Part shown: positions 11,569 to 21,999 of the stretch, piece after piece
Numbering within the stretch: position 1 is the first letter of the stretch
Layout: each line of letters begins with the position of its first letter
Assembly: GCF_008728515.1 (NCBI RefSeq)
Contig: NC_044977.1
Location: 1,325,501 to 1,389,500, forward strand
Direction: 5' to 3'
Length of the DNA stretch: 64,000 nucleotides
From: Papio anubis
Lineage: Eukaryota; Chordata; Mammalia; Primates; Cercopithecidae
Notes under the pieces: model-generated
What the model saw: only the letters and a program-made list of their open reading frames with translations
What the model was told of the DNA's origin: nothing
Database searches by the model: none
Made by a program: the position numbers and the translations under genes

Positions 11569-12965
11569 TAAAGATTCTGAATTTTATCCCAAGGATAATA
11601 AAAATACATTAGAGGAATGTCATACTCCTATGGGAATTTACAGGCAGCTAAGGCCTACTGGTGTATCTGAATACTGTAGAGCATCATCAATTTTTAGCTC
11701 AGAAGTAAACTAGTGGACTAGTAAACATATAGGGTGGGAATTGAAAACATTATGAGGGTGGGAGCAGGATCTAGAAGTGGACAGCTTGGGTTGAGTTCAG
11801 AGTAAGGTTTCACCAAAGGCCATGCCCAGCTGCCACCCCCAACCAATTTCATAAATAGCTGGGAGAGGAGTGTACATGTCTGTTTTCTAAAAGCTCTCTC
11901 ATGTAATTCTTGATGTGCATCTAGATTTGATAATGTGAAGATGATAAGGAATAAAATAGGAGGAGGTTGCAGAGGAACTGGAAATCAGTAAGACTGGAGC
12001 AAAGTGTGTGAAAAGGAGGGTGTGTTTAGAGAGACATTAGGAGTTTCACCAGAAAAATACAACAGTTTCAAGTATGTGCTGCGAGACAGGGGAGCTGATG
12101 GAAGTTTGACAGATCTCCTGACCTCTTCAGTTCCCATAATCATGTAACTCTTTCTTCCTTTCTCCTGGATTATAACTTACTTGAATTGTAGTAATTTACA
12201 TATGTGCTTTATGACTCACATTTATGTTAGGCTACTTCATGTGAAGAGCTGTTTGCTCTTAACTTGATATTGTTTGTAGTCTGTAGTAAAGCCACATATA
12301 CACAAAGCAGTGTTTAATAAATATTCATTGAATGCAGTCAAGATGGCCCATTTAATTTAGCTTTGCTTTCTCCCTGCCTATTCTGGACTCAGCCAAAACT
12401 ACTGATTTCCATTGGTTTTGCTGAATTCATCAATAGAGTGTGCAAATTAAAAATTACTCTATTTATCTCCTGAACATACACAATTTATGTATTAAAAGTT
12501 TGATTGGGCAATTGCCTATCTATCCTTGTAAGCTTAAAAGCTATTTCTCATATAAGAACATTCATAATAAACACTTTGTGTTGTATTGTACTTGTTAGTT
12601 TACATACCTAGATGAAGGGCAAATCTGTTATCTTCATGCTATCTTTAAAGCCTGTAGAAAAATTATATGCTTGTGTTGGTATTGTTAAGCTGTAATGTCC
12701 TAAAAGGTAAATGCTTGTGTTCGTCGTTTTCACTTAATTATGCTTTTTGTTATAAACATTTGATTTTATTTTTGAAATTAACTTAAAAATGTATTATATT
12801 GTTTATTCCTTTCAAAGAAAGAAAAGTAAGGTATAAATGTTAGTTTATAAAAGTTTTTAAGACAAAATTCAAGCAAAGGAAAAAAATGAGTGGTGAAATA
12901 CATTTTTATACAAATTGCAATTTTATATTACCAATATTTAAACAAAATTAATACTTGGATATGTC
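11569..12965. other. Unique intronic sequence, nothing recognised
   Basis: AT-rich text with no repeat family or open frame of note. Confidence 0.4.
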
Positions 12966-13253
12966 TTTTTTTTGAGACAGAGTCTCACTCTGTCACCCAG
13001 GCTGGAGTACAGGGGCACAGTCTTGGCTCACTGCAACCTCCACCTCCCAGGTTCAAGTGATTCTCCAGCCTCAGCCTCCCAAGTAGCTGGGATTACAGGC
13101 ATGCACCACCACACCCAGCTAATTTTTGTATTTTTGGTAGAGACAGGATTTTCCCATGTTGGCCAGGCTGGTCTTGAACTCCTGACTCAAATGATCTACC
13201 CCCTTGGCCTCCCACAGTGCTGGGATTACAAGTGTGAGCCAACATACCCAGCC
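12966..13253 (-). mobile_element. AluS-like element, full length
   Basis: TTTGAGACAGAGTCTCACTC through GTGAGCCAACATACCCAGCC in reverse orientation, with both monomers and the AluS diagnostic GGCTGGTCTTGAACTCC. The long open frame across it is the usual Alu artefact. Confidence 0.95.
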
Positions 13254-15537
13254 TGTAATAACATATTTCATTTCAGAATAAAAAGTGTACTAGTTTTGAA
13301 GAGCTAAAAAGTTTGGGACAGATAGATCACTGAAGCAGAAACCAATCTATTTAATAATGATTTGTGCTTCCTTACTCAAATATTTTTATTTTCTTCTAAG
13401 GGAAAAGGAAGAATGAATTATTTTCTGTGACAAGATATTTGCAATAATGATACTCTGATATTCTCAGGTCTCATTTTTTCATGAGGTTGATGGCCACCAA
13501 GGAATATGGAGGTCTTGATAGCCTTAATGCTCAGCTGAAAGCAAAAATGGGTGGCTGGAAACTGATCAGAGTTGCGTGACTTTCCAGATTTGGAAAGGAG
13601 GGATGCTCACAACATATTTTTATTCAATGATTCTAATGTAAACTGGATCTCGCTTAATCAAGGGCACTAAGTAAATCATCTAGAAAAAATACATTAGCGA
13701 GAACTGCATATAAAATACTAATAATCACAATAATGTTTAGTAATATTATCACAGTCTTTCCCCAAGGAGCCTCGAGCACTTGGCAATTGTTTCATTAATT
13801 CTCAGAAGCTCCCTAAGAAAGAGTAGAGCAATAAATCACATATTGAAGAGATGTTTTAAATAACAGAGTCAGTTGGATTTTTAATAAATATAGGTTGGTC
13901 AATAAAAGTTGGAATCCAGTTTTATGGAAATAAATTTTGTCTTTTTCTTAACAAGTAATGAATGACCAACAAAAACTTTGTTCAAAATTAATTGTGAAAA
14001 ATCTCATTGTTTCTCTTTGTGTTTTCATCTAAACCCAATTGCCTGTCATTCTTGTGACCTATTTTCAAAATTCCATTAAAGTCAGCAAGTAACAAGGTTT
14101 CTAGCAATCTTTAGTCAGATGTCATTTGACTATTGGTGATCAAGATTGAGAGTACCTTAAATGAGAAGTTTCAATCAATGGCCATCATCCATGCTATTGA
14201 TTAAATATTTTGTTACCTTAGTAATGGCCCAAATATAAACATTTCTTAAAACTGGTTAATTTTAAGGAGCAATTAAAATAGTAAAATAATGTTATTGTTT
14301 GCATTAGTAATTAGAAAATTATTGAAAAATATGAAGTCAAATATATGTTTATCTTTGAAAATACTGCCTCATGCTATTATGGGATATACAAATGACCTTA
14401 CCACTCTGAGGTCAGAGTTCAAATTAAGCTTCAGTCCTAAGTAAATTGAGATGGATGGTTTGGTCTTTGTCCCTAGTGTACAATAGTCCATATCGCAAAA
14501 TCACGATACATCTGTTTTTGCAAAATTGGCATAATTGGTATTCTCCTAGGACTTTGCTGGCATCGAAGCTGAAGCTATTTCTTATTACAAAGGAAAATGC
14601 TTTTCTAGGTCATGTTTTTTTTAAAAAAAGTATATGAAAATGGCTCAGAACATGTCTGTTCACTTGTGACAACAGTGAATTATGTCTCATCATGATCAAT
14701 TTGGTGATTGATAACAGCACAGAAACAATCTAGTATGTTTATTAAGATGGGTGTGATTATGGGAAATGGCAAGATAAAGAGATGGAATGATTTTGAAGAG
14801 GCCACTTCCTTGTCTTAGTAGTAGTTTTATAAGTACCTTCATTCAATTATATTGAGAAAAATCAAGATTGCCTTTATATTCCAGTTAACTGAATCATTCA
14901 TTTATGTCAAAACCTTTAAAATTTAAATGCATAATTATATTAGATGCCAAAAGACATTGGTAATAATAACTCTTGACAACATTAACTGCAGTTGGAAAAA
15001 AACTGTCTTGAAAGTCAACTCTTTGTTCTATACTTCCCTGTGTTATCAATTAGAAAAAGTTTGTTAGCAGCAATCTCTGTGTGAAAAAGGTATTTCTATA
15101 TGATATTTCCCAGAAATCATACAACAATGTGCATACAATCAAAGGACTAACATTGGGGAGATAAGTTAACGTATAGGGGTATATATGTTAAAGTTAAAAA
15201 GGATAGTACTTTATATAGTTAATCTGTATTTCTTAGAGGAAGTGATTGTTTTTATTTTTGTTTTTAAACAGTTTTTGATAGTACAGCCAGGCAATCTGAA
15301 GAATTTGTAGGGAATGATTGTTTAGTGTTGTGTATTGGGAGATTAGAGTAAGACACAGTACAGTTAATTATCCCTCTGTTTTCTCCAAAGAAAAGAAACA
15401 TACAAATCTTTGGTATCCTTGCATTACTTTAAAGAATTAACACCCTTGTTTAGTTTGCAAATGTTTAACTCTTCATTTGCTTTTAGTTTAAGTATTTTAA
15501 GAAAGAGATCCTCTCCCCCTCACCCTTCCACCCCTGC

Positions 15538-15538
<1 letters not shown>
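13254..15538. other. Unique intronic sequence with a possible MIR remnant near 13730-13850
   Basis: Mostly AT-rich unique DNA. CCTCGAGCACTTGGCAATTG and TTCATTAATTCTCAGAAGC near 13770-13815 weakly resemble the MIR core. No gene seen. Confidence 0.35.

Positions 15539-15569
<31 letters not shown>
15539..15569. repeat. (AC)n microsatellite
   Basis: About 15 uninterrupted AC units. Confidence 0.97.
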
Positions 15570-15570
<1 letters not shown>

Positions 15571-17284
15571 CAAAACAATAACACAAAACAGCTTGCCTTT
15601 GTTGCTAGGCCATAGCACTTTTTCCAAGGGTTTCAAAAACCATCTGTACTTGATTTTCAGTGACTGCATAAGTTGTAGTATTGGGTTTATCAAAGCTTCC
15701 CTTCGCAAACCATCCTGACTGAAGCCACAGTCCCTCCAAACATGTAATAATTTATAGTGAGTAGAATGTTAAGGTAATTTATACTGAGTGAGCACTAGTC
15801 TTCCATGAACTGAAAACTCAACACTCAGTTTTGCTTATTTCCAAACTTTGTATTTACTTTTTACTCCTTGCCCCTGATATTTTCATTAACATCTTTATTG
15901 AACAAAAGTTAAGTCAGCAGACGACCGTGAGTACAGAAAAGGAAGCGTTTTATCCCCGTCTACCGAATTAGAAAGAACTGATGTATGTGTCATATATGTG
16001 TCTCTAAAATAAGCTGCGCTGGAATTGGGTGTGCATAACAGACTGAAAAGATTGGGGAAAATATCACAGGATTTTTGTGAGAATAACATTAACCAAGGTA
16101 ACATGTGAAAACACCTAACATCATGCTGGATATAGACTCAGTGCTGAATTGTTTGTTTTTTCTTTTCATGAATTCTTTAATGAAAGTCATATGTTTTCTA
16201 CTGATATATTGTCTTCAGCCTCAGTGGACCTTAGAAACAGTAGATGCAGACCTTCAGAAAATAGATGAGAAAACCATGTCTGATGTTAAAATAAGAGAGT
16301 CATCAGAGGAATGTGCCCTATATGTCCTGTTTTCTTTCAAAGCTACAGGTTATCCCAATTTTAAAGAGCATGCCAAAGATGTTTCAGAACTTTTTTCTTT
16401 TTTATTTTATTGATGAGTACTTTAAAGTCATAATGACTAGTTTTTTCTAGAGTATACCTGTTTAAGACATAAACAATTCTAAATCATGTCTAAATCTTTG
16501 CTTTATTTATGTTTCTCTTTGTGTTATTACTTTATTTATTCTTGGTACACTTTTAGTTCTCAAAATACTTAGAAGTGTATATTTGTAAAATTTTCCAAAA
16601 ATGCACCATTAGTCTTCTGTCATTGTTTTCATAAAGTTGCAACTAAAGGGAAGAGGCTGCCCTTGATTTTGGAGTGCTACTTCTCTGTCACCACTGAGAG
16701 GGCACAGGCTTTTGGACTAATATTTTTATCAAGGATGTAAGCCTTAATTGACATAAGAAAATATATTTTTGTGACGAAAGAAAGCTTTAATTCTTATGTG
16801 TTTGAAAGGAAATAAAACTAAGACAACTTTGGCCTAGAACTTTCCTTCTGTTGTGCCATGATTTCTCAGGGGAAGTGATAGAAGCCATTGTATTTTGACT
16901 CTTTTAAAGAAGAATGAACTAACCACCCTATTAAGAATATAATCTTTGTTTAGATGAACATTGCACGTAAAGCACAATCTTTTTTTCCATTGCTGGTTTC
17001 TAAAACCTCTTACCAAACAGTCACTTAACAGGCAAGTTCAATACTCACCCCAAAGTACAATATCAATATATCTTAAAAATATAATTCAAACACATTATTC
17101 ATTTGTGAGAAAGAATGAATGGCATCAAAACAGCATGAGGGAAGGCAGAATTGGAAGTAGAATATGTGAATAAAGTAATGCTTTTGTGAACATTAAATTC
17201 AACATAAGTTCACAGTATAATGCCTAGCCCACTTCCACGGCTACTGTGTTTCTAGGCTTCATCAAATGGAACATACTATCTAAA
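15570..17284. other. Unique intronic sequence, no gene recognised
   Basis: Contains a 102-residue open frame at 16105-16413 with no recognised domain, no matching splice structure and AT-driven composition, so it is not called as a gene. Confidence 0.4.
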
Positions 17285-17625
17285 ATAAAGGTGGGCACAG
17301 TGCAGCCTCTGGACCAAATTCAGCCTGCTGCTTGGTTTTGGTGACCCGTAAACTATAATTTTTTTTTTTACATTTTTACATAGTTAGTATAAATCAGGAG
17401 TAGAATGCTATTTCGTGACTCATAAAATTTCTATTCAGTTGAATTTTCCTCTTCACTAATAAAGTTTTATTTCAACATGGCCACGCTCAATTGTTTAAGC
17501 ACAATCTATGGCTACCTTCTTGCTACCAAGGCAGAACTGAGTAGCTGTGACAGATGCTGTGTGGCTCATAAAGCCTAAAATATTTACTGTCTTGCTCTTG
17601 AAGAAAGAGTGTGCTGATCTCTAAT
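17285..17625 (-). mobile_element. hAT-type DNA transposon fossil (non-autonomous, Charlie/MER-like)
   Basis: On the minus strand it carries the recognisable AGTAAATATTTTAGGC, TGAGCCACACAGCATCTGTC and ACAGCTACTCAGTTCTGCC blocks of an old hAT family with a GGCAAAC-type end, followed by TGAAATAAAACTTTATT. Subfamily not fixed. Confidence 0.75.
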
Positions 17626-18119
17626 TTAAACTATAAGGGCACTACATGTGCTTAATGTGTGCACTTAGGCCATACGCAAAAATGCTAAATTTTAAGAGAG
17701 AGAGAGAGACCACTGGAATTAAGTGGGAGAGTTCACTTAGGAGAAGGAAGAGGTCTGAATGTGTTTAAGACAAATAAAAATATGAAAAATAGTTGAAAGA
17801 ATGAGGATGCTTTGTTGGCAAAGAAGTTGACTGAAATCATTATATTCTTCAAGTACTCATCACCATGTGGGAGAATGATTAGTCATATTTAATACAAAAG
17901 GGCAAAGTTGGAGTTAAAATCAATAGGTGGAAATTTTACTGAAATATATATTGATTAAATGAAGAAAATAAATATACTAATAACATTCTACTTTGACGGA
18001 ATATCTTTTTTCTTGTAAGTCAGTGACTTCTAGCACTTCATTCATTCATGCATAGACTACTTGAACATTTTGTTGACACATCTGGTGGTGGTTAGACTGA
18101 ATAATGTTCTTATGCTTTA

Positions 18120-18285
18120 ATTAATTCAGTAAATATGTATTCAGCACCTCCTTTGTGCGAAACACTCTTTTAGGCACTGGGATTAGAGTGGTGAGCAGCA
18201 CAGACCAAGCGCTTGCCCTTCTTGCATTATCTTGCTAGAGTCCTTGAGGAGAGACAATATGCAAGCAAGAAATCAAGGTGTTGGC
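18120..18285 (+). mobile_element. Ancient L2/MIR-age repeat fragment
   Basis: Contains ATTCAGCACCTCCTTTGTG, TTTTAGGCACTGGGATTAGA and GTGAGCAGCACAGACCAA, the classic 'ageing repeat' block around AGGCACTGGG. Exact family unresolved. Confidence 0.5.
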
Positions 18286-18326
18286 AGGGCCACACTTTCT
18301 CTGAAGGCTCTGAGGAAGAGCCCTGA
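18286..18326 (-). mobile_element. MaLR-like LTR, minus strand, outer fragment
   Basis: CCACACTTTCTCTGAAGGCT begins a MaLR-type LTR in reverse orientation that resumes at about 18765. A second, plus-strand LTR sits between. Confidence 0.6.
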
Positions 18327-18764
18327 TATGGGTTGAATTGTGTCCCTCCAAAAACATTTGTTAAAATCATAACCCCTGGTACCTCAGAATGTGACCTTAT
18401 TTGGAAATAGGGTCTTTACAGAGAGAGTAAAATTTTTAAAAGGTCATTATCGTGGGGCCAAATTCAATATGACTGGTGTCCTTATAAAAAGGGAGAATTG
18501 GGATACAGAGACACAAAGAGAACCTATATGAAGATGATGCAGAGATTGGAATAATGGATTTTTAAGCCAAGGAATGCCACAGATTGCCAGCAAACCCCCA
18601 GTAGCTGGGAGGAGTGGATGCAAGAGATTCTCTCTCCTGGTCAATAGAAGGAAACAACTCTGTCAACATCTTGGATTTGGACTTGTAGCCTCCAGAAGTG
18701 TGAAACAATAACATTTTGTTGTTTAAGCCACGTTCCTACGACAACCCTAGGAAACTGATGCATT
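18327..18764 (+). mobile_element. MaLR-type LTR (MLT1-like), plus strand, nested
   Basis: TGGGTTGAATTGTGTCCCTC, ACCTCAGAATGTGACCTTAT, ACTGGTGTCCTTATAAAAAG, GAAGATGATGCAGAGATTGG and TTGTTGTTTAAGCCACG are in the standard order for a mammalian-apparent LTR. It interrupts an opposite-oriented relative. Confidence 0.8.
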
Positions 18765-19045
18765 TTCCTTGCCTCTTCCAGCTTCTCGTGGCTTAGGTGT
18801 TCATTGGTTTGTGGCAGTATAACTCCATCTCTGTCTTCACATGGACTTCTCCACTCTGTGTGTGTGTGTGTGTGTGTCTTCTATCTAATGACATTTTCAT
18901 TGGACTTAGAACCCATGATAATTCAGTATGGTCTCATCTCCATCCTTCCCTTAATTATAGCTGGAAGAATAAGGTCATATGATGGGGTTATGGATGGACA
19001 TGGATTTTGCAGGAGGACTTACTGTTCAACCCACTGTAACTGTTA
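18765..19045 (-). mobile_element. MaLR-like LTR, minus strand, continuation with (GT)n
   Basis: CTTGCCTCTTCCAGCTTCTC, GGTTTGTGGCAGTATAACTC, CTTCACATGGACTTCTCC and TTCAACCCACTG follow the expected order. A (GT)n tract of about 11 units is at 18857-18878. Confidence 0.65.
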
Positions 19046-19079
19046 TGCCAAGAGAGTTGTCAGCAAAGGGGGCAGGAGT

Positions 19080-19425
19080 GATATCAAATGAAGGTAAAGG
19101 AGGCATGGAATGGGATAGATAGGGTATTGTAGATCCCAGTTAGCAGTCTGGATTTTGTTCTAAATATAAAGATAATTTCTTGGCAGGTTTTAAACTGAGA
19201 AGTAGCACAACTTGATTTACATTTCAAAGAGGTATCCCAGGCTATTGCGTAGAGGATGGACTGTGATGGGGAAAGAGTAGAAACAAGGGCAAGCTTTGTG
19301 GGTCCTCGTGAGAAGGAGTGAGAGGTGCTCAGTACAAATAAGAAACAGGCCAGTTTTGGAAGACTTGTTGATGGATTCGATATGCACCAGGATGTAACGA
19401 GTGGTGTCTTACAGACTGGGGAAAA
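19080..19425 (+). mobile_element. Ancient mammalian repeat, same type as 49990-50600 (family unresolved)
   Basis: TCTGGATTTTGTTCTAAATA, TTTTAAACTGAGAAGTAGC, CAACTTGATTTACATTTC, CCCAGGCTATTGCGTAGAGG and GACTTGTTGATGGATTCG match the remembered order of a common old mammalian repeat. The 121-residue minus-strand frame over it is not a gene. Confidence 0.5.
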
Positions 19426-20269
19426 GTCATAAGTGGCTTCTTTATTCATTTTTGTTTACTCATATATTTATACTAGTACCAGCAGACTAAGTCTTTCAGA
19501 AGCCGCAGAAGGTTATGCTGTGAAAAGGAAGTCCCATCTGACCCTTTCTCCCAGTCTCTTTACTTGAAGAACAGCTACTATTAGCAATTTTATCTATATC
19601 CTTCTGAGGAAATATTTTACATAGAACATTCTCTTTCTAAGAAGGAATATACCTTCTCCTAAAGTAGGGCTATTCTTCTTCCATAAAATCCAATAAATGA
19701 ACATGTTTCCAGGCCAGGAAAACTTACATTTTAGAAACACCTGCTCATTCAGTAAAAATATGTCAGTAAAGTCTAAAATAGCATTAAATTAAAATGAAAC
19801 TGGTAGTGTTATGATACATGTCCTTTATGATTGTTGGATAATGAGTACTTGTAAAGTTAGCTAAGACTTCACAGCCTACGCTCTATGACTAGAAAATAAG
19901 AAGAACACCTTCTTCCCCATTCGCAAAACTCATAAATGAAAAATGAAGTGGATTTTGCCTTCCATTGTTTCTCCCCTCTCTCCTTTGAGATGAGTGATGG
20001 TGTTTCGGGAAGCATGGCTATTAGGCAGCTTGCCTGAGGGTCATGGAGCCTATTTCACAGAATCCATTTGAGGGGAAGGCTGGGGTCGGTGGTGTGTGTA
20101 GATGCTCTCTTCTGCCAGCCACTGCTGTCTTTGATGTTTCAGGGTCTTTCTAGGCCATTTAAAACGTGATTAGGAAACCATCAGCTTCCTATGGCAAAGG
20201 GATTGAACATAATCAAGTTTCCTTACTTCCATGAGGCTGAGCTCTGTCCTGTGGAGTCTACCTTCCAAA

Positions 20270-20599
20270 TCAATAACAAATCTATTCACCACTCTCATTC
20301 CTCACAAGTAAGTCATCTTCTATCTGGGTTACTGCGAGAGTCTCCTAGTTGTTGTCAGGAGTTTCTCCTGAATTTCCTTAGAATAGCCAAGGGTGGTTTT
20401 TAAAAATGAACCAGATCCTGTTAGCCTTCTGATGTGTTCAAAACATCTTAATTGTTTCTATTGCACTTATGGTGTGATTGTAATAATTAACATAGCCTTA
20501 TACATTTCTGCATAGTTTTGACTCTAACTACTTACTTTTCAACTATTCCAATACTGTTTCTCTTATTCTATACTCTAGCTACACTGACATTATTTTAGT
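20270..20599 (+). mobile_element. L2 (LINE-2) 5' piece, split by a hAT insertion
   Basis: CCACTCTCATTCCTCACAAG, TATCTGGGTTACTGCGAGAG, CTCCTAGTTGTTGTCAGGAG and TTTTTAAAAATGAACCAGATCC resemble the L2 3' region. The sequence continues after the hAT element at 21446. Confidence 0.65.
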
Positions 20600-20607
20600 C
20601 TCTATAA

Positions 20608-21445
20608 CAGGCGTCCCCAACCCCTGGGCCCTGGACCAGCACCGCTTGTGACTTGTTAGGAACTGGGCCACACAGCAGGATGTGAGCGGTGGGCGAGAGA
20701 GTGAAACTTCCTCTGTATTGACAGCCTCTGGCCATCGTTCGCATTTTACCACCTGAGCTATGTCTCGCATCGTTCACATTACCACCTGAGCTATGTCTCG
20801 CCATCGTTCACATTACCACCTGAGCTATGTCTCGCCATCGTTCGCATTACCACCTGAGCTATGTCTCGCCATCGTTCGCATTACCACCTGAGCTCCGTCT
20901 CGCCATCGTTCGCATTACCACCTGAGCTATGTCTCGCCATCGGTCGCATTACCACCTGAGCTATGTCTCGCCATCGGTCGCATTACCACCTGAGCTATGT
21001 CTCGCCATCGTTCACATTACCACCTGAGCTATGTCTTGCCATCGTTCACATTACCACCTGAGCTCCGTCTCGTGTCAGATCAGCAGTGGCATTAGGTTCT
21101 CATAGGAGCGAGAACCCTGTTGTGAACTGCACATGCGAGGGCTCTAGGTTGCGAGCTGCCTCTGAGAACCTAATGCCTGGTGATCTGTCACTGTCTCCCA
21201 TCACCCCCAGATGGGACTGTCGACTTACAGGAAAACAAGCTCAAAGCTGTCACTGATTCTGCATTACGGTGAGTCGTATGGTTATTTCATCATATAGTAC
21301 AATGCAATAATAATACAAATAAAGTGCACAATAAATGTAATGCTCTTGGATCATCCCCAAACCATCCCCCGTCCCCCACACTAGTCCATGGAAAAAGTGT
21401 CACCTGAAAAACCAGTTTCAGGTGCCAAAAGGTTGGGGACGTCTG
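20608..21445. mobile_element. Non-autonomous hAT DNA transposon with terminal inverted repeats
   Basis: Starts CAGGCGTCCCCAACCCC and ends GGTTGGGGACGTCTG, whose reverse complement CAGACGTCCCCAACC matches the start. Flanked by the imperfect 8-bp target duplication CTCTATAA / ATCTAGAA typical of hAT insertion. Internal GGGCCACACAGCAGGATGTG and the two copies of the GCATTAGGTTCTCA-type arm fit a common eutherian hAT family. No transposase remains. Confidence 0.85.
20749..21073. repeat. 34-bp minisatellite inside the hAT element, about 9.5 copies
   Basis: Unit ACCACCTGAGCTATGTCTCG + CCATCGTTCGCATT. The first copy is 33 bp; variants are CTCCGTCTC, ATCGGTCG and TTCACATT. The unit is a segment present once in the transposon consensus as remembered, so the array is an expansion of transposon sequence. 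Confidence 0.97.
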
Positions 21446-21760
21446 ATCTAGAACAGACCAAGGCCTTTTGCATTTAAAGACTACTTACGCTGGACACTCT
21501 GCCAGGAATGTCCCTTTCTTACCATAGCTAGCTCCATTTATCTTTCAGGACCATGCTTAAAGAAGCCTTTCACCAAATAATCAAATTAAGTTATTCCTGT
21601 TATATACCCCTTGATTGCATTTATCATAATTTCGAAACATATACCCAACCAGATAGTAACCTCCTTCAGTCTCTGTTTTGTTTGCAAGCATATACCCAGT
21701 GCTGAGCACGTAGTAAGTGCCCAACATATATATTTGTGAATGAATATATTTTCTGTTTCA
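21446..21760 (+). mobile_element. L2 (LINE-2) 3' end, continuation
   Basis: CTGGACACTCTGCCAGGAAT, CCTTTCTTACC, TTGATTGCATTTATCATAAT, CAGTGCTGAGCACGTAGTAA and GTGAATGAAT follow the L2 3' end order, including the terminal AATGAAT motif. Completes the L2 interrupted at 20600. Confidence 0.75.
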
Positions 21761-21999
21761 TATGTAGTAGAGAGTGTAAACTTCATCATCCTTGGTTTGC
21801 GTGCTTTGTGGTTGTGTCTTATATTCTGTTTTTCTTTAAGTTCCAGATTGCATATACATTTACTGACTATAAACATACCAAAATAAAGTTCATTTTATAT
21901 TTCAGAAGAACGATTAGGCCATCATCATTTTGTTCAATGCAATGAATGGCAGAAGTCAGAAAGGAAATTATTTTTACAAACATGAGCAGAAAATAAATC

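Noticed and set aside
16105..16413. 102-residue plus-strand open frame preceded by an acceptor-like GTCTTCAG
   Set aside because: No recognised domain, no donor in phase with ROBO2, and AT-rich composition.
20749..21073. CRISPR-like regular 34-bp repeat
   Set aside because: Units are contiguous without unique spacers and lie in a hAT transposon of a primate genome.
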